Below, piece after piece: positions 1 through 5,112 of a stretch of DNA of 5,112 bases. Under the pieces are notes generated by a model that did no database searches, had not been told where the DNA came from, and saw only the letters and a program-made list of their open reading frames with translations. The position numbers were made by a program, and so were the translations under genes. Source of the stretch: Bacteroidales bacterium. Lineage in GTDB: Bacteria > Bacteroidota > Bacteroidia > Bacteroidales > JAADGE01. The stretch spans positions 1-5,112 of the forward strand of contig JANTGL010000213.1 of NCBI GenBank assembly GCA_024762915.1, written 5' to 3'. The stretch's first letter is position 1, and each line of letters begins with the position of its first letter.

Positions 1-578
1 CAATTTATACCAAGCAAATTGCATGGTTCGGCGGTTTATTTTCGGATAACAGAATCGGAGAATACCTTTCGGTACAAAGCGAATTAAATCTTAACAAATT
101 TCAATTCGGTTTTTCCGAAACCATCCCTCAAATAGAAAACAGCAAACTAACCGTTGACGAAAAAGACTATTTTATTTCTGTTCCCGTATTTTTAAAATAC
201 AAACGCGGTTACGAATTTATTTTTTGGGATATCGGACTCGGCGGACAAGTTTCTGTTCTGGCAAAATCTAAAAGAACCTTGGATTTAAAAATTGATATTT
301 ATAATCAAGACGGGATTTATTACTATGATTATAAGAATAATCGGTATGAATACGGTTTCGTGGGAAATGCAGGTATGCAATTTAAAGCCGTCAATTTATA
401 TTTAAGATATTATATCAGTATGCGAAATATTTATAAATATTCAGACTCCAGAGACATGAGTTTTAACATTCTCAGTTTCGGTGCTTCATACCAAATTAAC
501 TATCGGGAATCATATCCTTACGGTCGAAAAACCGGATGGAAAGGATTAAAATATAAAGTAACGCATCTTTTTAAATAA
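1..578 (+). CDS. Outer-membrane beta-barrel protein (PorT-like/OMP_b-brl family), C-terminal fragment
   Basis: This reading frame is open from the left edge (first full codon at base 3) to a TAA at 576-578, giving 191 residues; the true start lies outside the window. The sequence alternates aromatic/hydrophobic and polar residues in short stretches, for example FISVPVFLKYK, GLGGQVSVLAKSK, MQFKAVNLYLRYYISM and FNILSFGASYQI. These look like the final transmembrane strands of a small outer-membrane barrel of the kind common in Bacteroidota (outer membrane beta-barrel domain, PF13568-like). The Tyr/Asp/Asn-rich segment around bases 294-350 would be an extracellular loop. There are no cysteines. 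A basic tail follows the last strand, so the protein does not end on the barrel's terminal aromatic residue in the classical way. A TTG at 279 could be read as a start, but the frame and the barrel pattern continue upstream of it. The next gene begins 59 bases downstream on the same strand. Exact family and role are not resolved from this fragment. Confidence 0.8.
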   Translation, partial: IYTKQIAWFGGLFSDNRIGEYLSVQSELNLNKFQFGFSETIPQIENSKLTVDEKDYFISVPVFLKYKRGYEFIFWDIGLGGQVSVLAKSKRTLDLKIDIYNQDGIYYYDYKNNRYEYGFVGNAGMQFKAVNLYLRYYISMRNIYKYSDSRDMSFNILSFGASYQINYRESYPYGRKTGWKGLKYKVTHLFK

Positions 579-637
579 AAAATGCAACCTTTATGCTAAA
601 TTTTATCTTATTTTAAATTATTGTTAATATATAAAAA
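579..637 (+). promoter_or_regulatory. AT-rich leader ahead of the Omp28-like gene
   Basis: This 59-base gap is about 86% A+T (51 of 59 bases) and ends in an A-rich stretch directly before the ATG at 638. There is no Shine-Dalgarno sequence, which is normal in Bacteroidota, where A-rich, unstructured leaders favour translation. I looked for the Bacteroidota promoter pattern (TTTG near -33, TAnnTTTG near -7) and found no convincing match, so the gap may be a leader within a longer transcript or may hold a degenerate promoter. No clear terminator for the upstream gene is visible. Confidence 0.25.
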
Positions 638-2494
638 ATGAAAAAATTCACTCTTATAGTTTTGTATTTATTTATCGGAATATTTGTTTATGCACAAAAA
701 GCAATAACATTATTAACAGAAGATTTCTCAAGCGGAGTCCCGCCTACCGGATGGACAATTGATGATATGGCTTCTCAATGGTCTTCTTCTTCAACAACAA
801 ATGCCGGCGGCACGGCACCGGAAGCAAAACTGACATGGGTTTCAGGGACCCATACAACACATTTAATTTCTCCTGCAGTTGATTTAACAGGATATTCAAC
901 TGTAATTTTTTCTTTTAAACATTTCCTCAGTAATTATTCAAACGGTTATACAATTGGTGTTGCCACACGCTCAGGAGGCGGAAGTTGGAATACGGCTTGG
1001 TCTTTAACGCCTCCCGGAGACATCGGTCCTGAAACAAAAGAAGTTTTAATTTCAAATGCCGATGTCGGTGCTTCTGATTTTCAAGTTGCTTTATTCCTTG
1101 ACGGGAACTTTTATAATTTTAATTATTGGTATATTGATGATATCAATCTGTATAGTCCTGATGCTAATGATGCAAAATCAGTTTCAATTAATGTTCTTCC
1201 GTATGTTGAAACCGGGAATATTGATATTTCTCTAACGATGCAAAATATAGGTATAACGACTATTAATTCAATAGATGTTTCATACCAAATTAATTCAGAT
1301 CCGGTTGTTACAGAAACTATTTCCGGACTTAACCTTGCAACTACTGATTCACATAATTACACATTCTCAACTCAATTAAACATACCTTCTGCGGTCCAAT
1401 ATAATCTTGCTGCATGGGTTAATTTAACCGGAGATAATGACCATACTAATGACACATTAAAAACAACTGTTTCCGGAGTAACTTCAATTCCCGTTAAAAA
1501 AATTATCGGAGAAGAAGCAGGAGGAACATGGTGCGGATGGTGTCCGAGAGGTTTAGTTGCTTTAAAAGATATGGAACATTATTATCCGGATGACTGGATT
1601 GGTATTGGCGTTCATAATAATGATCCTATGGAAGTATCTGCTTATGATACCGGATTAACAGCTCTTACCGGAGGAGGTTGGCCAAACGGTACAGTTGATC
1701 GTGTTGAGCCGGTTGATCCCGGAAATTTTGAAAATACATATTTAAACAGAAAAACAGCAATTGTTCCCGTCCAAATTGAAATAATTAATGAAGCATGGGA
1801 AGCAAGTACCGGAACGATTACATTTGATGTAAAAGCTGATTTTGTTACTGAGCTTAACGGTACTTTCAAATTAAATGCCGTAATTACTGAAGATTCCGTT
1901 ACGGGATCAGGGTCAACTTGGGATCAAGATAATTATTATTCATCTGCCTCACAAAACATTGACCTTATAGATTGGGAGGGTATTAACTGGAAAAATTTAC
2001 CTAATCCTGTGCCTGCTAAAGACATGATATACAATCATGTAGCAAGAGCAATCTTAGGCGGTTGGGACGGAACGGATAACAGCGTCCCTACTCATGTTAA
2101 TTCAGGAGATAATGCTGTTTATTCATATTCTTATGTCGTTCCTGCAGATCAAAAAGAATGGGATTTAACTTTAATCGGATTTATTATTGACAGCATTTCA
2201 GGAAACATATTAAATGCTGCAAAAATTCAATCTCCTGCACCTAATACATCTGACATTTCCGATTTGTCAAAGACTATTAATATTTTTCCGAATCCGGCAA
2301 ATACTTATATCCGGATACTCGGTATAAATAAAGGCAAACTATTTATTACAGATATTTCCGGCAAAGAAATATTATCAAAAAATATTCATTCAAATTCAGA
2401 ATACTTAAATATTAAAAATTTATCATCAGGAGTTTATTTAATAAGAATCATTTCAGAAGGAAAGGTTGTTACAAAAAAATTCGTTAAAAATTAA
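638..2494 (+). CDS. Omp28-related secreted protein with choice-of-anchor J-like domain, CGWC thioredoxin-like motif and T9SS sorting domain
   Basis: A 618-residue exported protein. Residues 1-19 form a Sec signal peptide (KK, hydrophobic core, VYA) with Gln20 at +1. Residues about 24-173 resemble a cleaved-adhesin/choice-of-anchor-J domain: it opens with EDFSSGVPPTGW and closes with WYIDDINLY, typical of this jelly-roll fold. Residues about 178-280 look like a CARDB/Ig-like domain. From about 286 to 530 comes an Omp28-like region starting with GTWCGWCPRG; Cys299 and Cys302 are the only cysteines in the protein and form a thioredoxin-type CxxC. WPNG at 348-351 could supply the cis-Pro loop of a thioredoxin fold. 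Residues about 545-618 are a T9SS type A sorting domain (FPNPA at 550-554, SGVYLIRI, Lys-rich end), which directs outer-membrane passage and surface attachment or release. The family is known, but its substrate is not. A surface redox or adhesion role is inference. The ATG is chosen because it gives an intact signal peptide. The TlpA-type gene nearby supports a redox context. Confidence 0.9.
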   Translation: MKKFTLIVLYLFIGIFVYAQKAITLLTEDFSSGVPPTGWTIDDMASQWSSSSTTNAGGTAPEAKLTWVSGTHTTHLISPAVDLTGYSTVIFSFKHFLSNYSNGYTIGVATRSGGGSWNTAWSLTPPGDIGPETKEVLISNADVGASDFQVALFLDGNFYNFNYWYIDDINLYSPDANDAKSVSINVLPYVETGNIDISLTMQNIGITTINSIDVSYQINSDPVVTETISGLNLATTDSHNYTFSTQLNIPSAVQYNLAAWVNLTGDNDHTNDTLKTTVSGVTSIPVKKIIGEEAGGTWCGWCPRGLVALKDMEHYYPDDWIGIGVHNNDPMEVSAYDTGLTALTGGGWPNGTVDRVEPVDPGNFENTYLNRKTAIVPVQIEIINEAWEASTGTITFDVKADFVTELNGTFKLNAVITEDSVTGSGSTWDQDNYYSSASQNIDLIDWEGINWKNLPNPVPAKDMIYNHVARAILGGWDGTDNSVPTHVNSGDNAVYSYSYVVPADQKEWDLTLIGFIIDSISGNILNAAKIQSPAPNTSDISDLSKTINIFPNPANTYIRILGINKGKLFITDISGKEILSKNIHSNSEYLNIKNLSSGVYLIRIISEGKVVTKKFVKN

Positions 2495-2508
2495 TGAACA
2501 ATACATAA

Positions 2509-2536
2509 AGAAGCATCCTGTTTATAGGGTGTTTCT
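2509..2536 (+). terminator. Hairpin between the Omp28-like gene and the 240-aa secreted-protein gene (terminator-like)
   Basis: An 11-bp stem (2509-2519 with 2526-2536, including two G-U pairs) closes a 6-base loop, GTTTAT. The arms read AGAAGCATCCT and AGGGTGTTTCT. It begins 14 bases after the stop at 2494. A-rich sequence precedes it, and TTTCTCCGTTT covers the end of the 3' arm and the bases after it, so the U-tract is interrupted and termination may be partial. The stem's base ends only 25 bases before the next ATG, leaving little room for a separate promoter. It may therefore act as a leaky terminator or as an mRNA 3'-end stabiliser that lowers downstream expression. Confidence 0.6.
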
Positions 2537-2561
2537 CCGTTTAAATTAAATACATTACACT

Positions 2562-3284
2562 ATGAAAAAACTTTTCCTTTTTTCAATCCTTATTTCATTA
2601 TTGTTTGCAGGATATTCACAAATAACAATAACGGACCAAAACGGTATTCCGATAAATAACGGTGATGAAAGAATCTTTAACTCAGACGGAGATGAAGCAA
2701 ACTTAATATTATCAATTACAAATAATGCGTCAAGCCTCATCGGTTTAAAGTTAAAAGCACTAAGTATTACAGGTGCGGACGGAAGCGGTTTAGAATTTTG
2801 TTTTGGTACCTCCTGTTATCAGGAAATATCAACCGAAAACATTTATCCGTTAAACGGTGAATATAGTATAGATGCCGGAGCAACAGATAACGGAACACAT
2901 TTTCATCATCACATACATACCGGAGATCCGGATGTAACAGAATATGTACTAAAAATTTATGAAGACAACAATGAGGTAAACAATTATGTTCAATTTACTT
3001 ATAAATATGATGCAAATTATGTGGGAATTAATGATATTAACAGCAAAAATTCCGTTTCAATTTATCCGAACCCGGCAACAGATATATTAAATATTCAAAT
3101 TCCTGAAAACATAAAAAATCCGGAACTAAAATTAACTAATATTATCGGGAAAACGATTCTTAAAACAAATTTAAACGGTTCAAAAAATAAGTTGAACATT
3201 AAAAACTTTCCTTCCGGAATATATTTTGTTTCAATAATTTCAAACGGTTCGGTAATCAATACAAAAAAGTTAATTATAAAATAA
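2562..3284 (+). CDS. Small secreted protein with C-x4-C pair, His cluster and T9SS type A sorting domain
   Basis: A 240-residue exported protein of unknown function. Residues 1-19 form a signal peptide (MKK, hydrophobic core, GYS), leaving Gln20 as the predicted new N-terminus. The mature N-terminal domain (about 20-150) is predicted beta-rich and begins ITITDQNG; it is acidic and contains the only two cysteines, Cys80 and Cys85, in FCFGTSCY. A histidine cluster, HFHHHIH, spans 113-119. Residues about 163-240 are a T9SS type A sorting domain: YPNPA at 168-172, a GKTILKTNL strand, SGIYFVSI and a Lys-rich end. It resembles the sorting domain of the upstream Omp28-like protein (both share LNIKN and SGxY). 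Small proteins with an F-C-x-G-x-C-like segment and a PNP tail are familiar in Bacteroidota, but I know no function for them. The Cys pair may form a disulfide or be a redox substrate; the His cluster could bind metal. Both are inference. Only 6 bases separate its stop from the TlpA-like start, so the two are very probably cotranscribed. Confidence 0.88.
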   Translation: MKKLFLFSILISLLFAGYSQITITDQNGIPINNGDERIFNSDGDEANLILSITNNASSLIGLKLKALSITGADGSGLEFCFGTSCYQEISTENIYPLNGEYSIDAGATDNGTHFHHHIHTGDPDVTEYVLKIYEDNNEVNNYVQFTYKYDANYVGINDINSKNSVSIYPNPATDILNIQIPENIKNPELKLTNIIGKTILKTNLNGSKNKLNIKNFPSGIYFVSIISNGSVINTKKLIIK

Positions 3285-3290
3285 ATCTGA

Positions 3291-3812
3291 ATGAAACGTA
3301 CACTATTTATAATTTTTATTTCTGTTATCTTTTTATCTTCAGGTTTTTCTCAAGAAGAAAAAAAATCGGTACTTCCTTCCGTAGATTTAAAAACTTTAAC
3401 GGGAGAAACTTTTAATACTTCCGACATAAAAAATCCCGACGGTCCTATTTTTCTCAGTTTTTGGGCAACTTGGTGCAAACCCTGCATAAAAGAGCTTATT
3501 GCCGTTGACGAAAACTATGTCGATTGGCAAGAAGAAACCGGCTTAAAAGTGTATGCCGTTTCAATTGACGATGCAAAAAGTATGAGTCGCGTTGCTCCTT
3601 TCGTAAACGGTCGTGCTTGGGAATTTGAAATATTGCTTGATCCCAACAGTGATTTTAAAAGAGCCGTAAATGTGATTAATGTTCCGCATTCTTTTATTTT
3701 GGATAAAAACGGAAAGGTAATTTGGCAACATAATTCCTATTCACCCGGTGACGAAGAAGAGATTTACAGAATTTTGAAAGAAGCTGCCGGCGAAGAAAAA
3801 TCGGATAAATAA
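3291..3812 (+). CDS. TlpA-family thiol-disulfide oxidoreductase
   Basis: A 173-residue thioredoxin-fold protein exported to the periplasm. Residues 1-20 are a signal peptide ending in GFS with Gln21 at +1; no lipobox Cys is present, so it should be soluble rather than a lipoprotein. The redoxin domain runs from about 28 to 165: LPSVDLKTLTGE leads into the first strand, FLSFWATWCKPC carries the active site with Cys62 and Cys65 (the only cysteines), and VP at 131-132 in INVPHSFILDKNG is the cis-Pro loop facing it. The length is normal for the AhpC/TSA-TlpA/ResA group. Members reduce disulfides in exported proteins, for example in cytochrome c maturation or metal-site assembly; the partner here is unknown. 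No cytochrome maturation gene is visible. The likely clients by position are the two exported cysteine-pair proteins encoded just upstream. The gene ends in tandem TAA TAA stops. It lacks a C-terminal sorting domain, so it should remain in the periplasm. Confidence 0.93.
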   Translation: MKRTLFIIFISVIFLSSGFSQEEKKSVLPSVDLKTLTGETFNTSDIKNPDGPIFLSFWATWCKPCIKELIAVDENYVDWQEETGLKVYAVSIDDAKSMSRVAPFVNGRAWEFEILLDPNSDFKRAVNVINVPHSFILDKNGKVIWQHNSYSPGDEEEIYRILKEAAGEEKSDK

Positions 3813-3826
3813 TAAATTATTAATCT

Positions 3827-3847
3827 GCCGGTATTACCGGCTTTTTT
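3827..3847 (+). terminator. Rho-independent terminator after the TlpA-like gene
   Basis: A perfect 6-bp GC-rich stem, GCCGGT with ACCGGC (3827-3832 and 3836-3841), encloses the loop ATT and is followed by six T residues (3842-3847). It starts 14 bases after the first TAA of the TlpA-like gene. It has the classic form of an intrinsic terminator. Only 11 bases lie between the T-tract and the next start codon at 3859, so the DUF6029-type gene must either be reached by read-through or use a promoter lying inside the end of the TlpA-like gene. Confidence 0.8.
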
Positions 3848-3858
3848 ATTTGATTAAA

Positions 3859-5112
3859 ATGAACAAACTTTTATTAATCTTTATAGCCGTTTTACTTTCC
3901 GCATCCCTTTTTGCTCAAGAAAACAATAAAGATTACGGTGAATTTCACGGAAATTTTGAGCTTAACGCACAAACATATTCTGCAGATTCACTAATCGGTG
4001 CCGAATCGGTTGACGAAATTATGCGAGCCAATACCTATGCAAATTTCACTTATACAAAAGGAAAATTTTCTGCCGGTGTACGATACGAAGCCTATTTGAA
4101 TACCATGCTCGGTTTTGATCAACGCTATAACGGTCAAGGAATCGCAAATCGCTATGCATCATACACTTCCGATGAATTAGAAATTACGGTCGGTAATTTT
4201 TATGAGCAATTCGGGAACGGTTTAATTTTACGTACTTACGAAGATAAAACCCTCGGGTTAGATAATTCATTGGACGGAATCCGATTAAGATATGCACCGA
4301 TTAAAGGCATCCGACTAACCGGATTAATCGGAAAACAAAAATTGTATTGGGAATACGGTCCGGGAATCGTAAGAGGATTCGACGGAGAGATTTCTTTAAA
4401 CGAAACGTTTAAAAAATTTACGGATTCAAAAACGAGAATTCAAATCGGAGGAAGTTTTGTAAGCAAATATCAAAAAAATCTCGACCCGATTTACAATTTC
4501 CCGGAAAACGTCGGTTCTTTTGCGGGCAGAATCAATCTTTCAAGAAATGCTTTAATTCTTTCTTCTGAATATGCCTATAAAATTAACGATCCCTCTTCCG
4601 ATAACGGAAATATTTTTAAAGACGGAAACGCTCTTTTAATTAACGGTTCCTGGTCTAAAAAAGGTATCGGATTTTTAATAAGTGCTTTAAGATTGGATAA
4701 TATGAGTTTTCGCTCCGATCGCTCGGCAAGCATTAACGATTTAAATATCAATTATTTACCGGCAATTACAAAGACACATGCTTATGCTTTTGATGCTATG
4801 TATCCGTTTGCAACGCAACCCAACGGTCAAATCGGCGGTAATTTTGAGTTTTTTTACAACTTTAAAAGAAAAAGTACCTTGGGCGGAAAATACGGTATGA
4901 ATATAAGCATTAATTTTTCACAGGTTAATGCGATTCAAAAAACAAATATCATTGTTAATCCGAATGATGCAATTCCGAATCTTAACGGATATACTTCTGA
5001 TTTTTTTGCAATCGGCGACGAACTTTACTTCAGAGATTTTAATGTTGAATTACATAAAAAAATAAATAAAAAATTGAAATTTGCCGCAATATACATGTAT
5101 GAAGATTATAAC
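3859..5112 (+). CDS. DUF6029-type outer-membrane protein, N-terminal part (runs off the right edge)
   Basis: The frame is open from the ATG at 3859 to the last base, giving 418 residues with no stop; the C-terminus is outside the window. Residues 1-19 are a signal peptide (MNK, hydrophobic core, SLFA) with Gln20 at +1. The mature protein starts with GEFHGNFELNAQTY and continues as many short amphipathic beta strands separated by polar turns, as in a large outer-membrane barrel. The segment at 112-129, GNFYEQFGNGLILRTYED, and the following LGLDNSLDGIRLRYAP (132-147) match what I recall of the DUF6029 family in Bacteroidota, a family without a known function. No cysteine occurs in the visible part, so it is not an obvious direct substrate of the adjacent TlpA-like protein. 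The start is supported by the intact signal peptide; there is no Shine-Dalgarno sequence, only the A-rich stretch ATTAAA just before the ATG. A transport, secretion-partner or structural role are all possible; the position next to T9SS cargo and TlpA suggests a shared task. Confidence 0.85.
   Translation, partial: MNKLLLIFIAVLLSASLFAQENNKDYGEFHGNFELNAQTYSADSLIGAESVDEIMRANTYANFTYTKGKFSAGVRYEAYLNTMLGFDQRYNGQGIANRYASYTSDELEITVGNFYEQFGNGLILRTYEDKTLGLDNSLDGIRLRYAPIKGIRLTGLIGKQKLYWEYGPGIVRGFDGEISLNETFKKFTDSKTRIQIGGSFVSKYQKNLDPIYNFPENVGSFAGRINLSRNALILSSEYAYKINDPSSDNGNIFKDGNALLINGSWSKKGIGFLISALRLDNMSFRSDRSASINDLNINYLPAITKTHAYAFDAMYPFATQPNGQIGGNFEFFYNFKRKSTLGGKYGMNISINFSQVNAIQKTNIIVNPNDAIPNLNGYTSDFFAIGDELYFRDFNVELHKKINKKLKFAAIYMYEDYN

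Noticed and set aside
279..578. Separate 99-residue gene starting at a TTG codon
   Set aside because: The same frame is open without a stop to the left edge and shows the same barrel pattern upstream, so this is the end of one longer gene.
563..585. Imperfect hairpin (GCAT with ATGC plus an A/T-only inner stem) over the stop of the first gene as a terminator
   Set aside because: The stem has an internal mismatch, only weak A-T pairs inside, and no T-run after it; AT-rich sequence gives such pairings by chance.
581..598. Five-codon open frame ATG...TAA in the leader before the Omp28-like gene
   Set aside because: Too short to support as a gene or leader peptide, with no attenuator-like structure linked to it.
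1642..1869. Minus-strand open frame of 75 codons inside the Omp28-like gene
   Set aside because: It lies fully opposite a well-supported coding domain, lacks recognisable motifs, and is best explained as a chance open frame.
2555..2740. Minus-strand open frame of 61 codons over the start of the 240-aa protein gene
   Set aside because: It mirrors the signal-peptide region of a convincing gene and has no domain or signal of its own.
2270..3281. The two T9SS tails as a recent DNA duplication
   Set aside because: They share the motif pattern of the sorting-domain family, but the DNA is clearly diverged, so common family membership explains the likeness.
1..5112. CRISPR array, tRNA or rRNA gene, insertion sequence or attachment site
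   Set aside because: No regularly spaced repeats, no transposase-like frame with terminal inverted repeats and no recognisable structural RNA were seen on reading both strands; nearly all the window is coding.

Overview
The window comes from a Bacteroidota (Bacteroidetes) genome. The evidence is an AT-rich sequence, two proteins ending in type IX secretion system (T9SS) type A sorting domains (PNP motif, SGxY block, Lys-rich end), an Omp28-type protein, a TlpA-type thioredoxin, two outer-membrane beta-barrel-like proteins, and start sites without Shine-Dalgarno sequences. All four complete N-termini carry Sec signal peptides with Gln at the predicted +1 position, a hallmark of this phylum. 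I cannot place it below phylum with confidence.

All genes are on the + strand and tightly packed, and no gap exceeds about 70 bases. In order they are: (1) the C-terminal part of an outer-membrane beta-barrel protein, cut by the left edge; (2) a 618-aa secreted protein with a cleaved-adhesin/choice-of-anchor-J-like domain, a CARDB-like domain, an Omp28 thioredoxin-like domain with a CGWC motif, and a T9SS sorting domain; (3) a 240-aa secreted protein with a novel-looking N-terminal domain (one C-x4-C pair, a His cluster) and a T9SS sorting domain; (4) a 173-aa TlpA-family periplasmic thiol-disulfide oxidoreductase (WCKPC); (5) the first 418 residues of a DUF6029-type outer-membrane protein, cut by the right edge. 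Hairpins lie between genes 2 and 3 and between genes 4 and 5, each very close to the next start codon.

Genes 2 to 5 look like one functional unit: a periplasmic thioredoxin, a surface-exported thioredoxin-like protein, a small exported cysteine-pair protein and an outer-membrane barrel. Each of the three complete proteins in the middle has exactly two cysteines, placed as a pair, while the visible parts of both barrel proteins have none. A thiol-disulfide relay or a metal-handling role at the cell surface is a reasonable hypothesis, but nothing in the sequence proves it. The individual families are known; the least explained element is the 240-aa protein.
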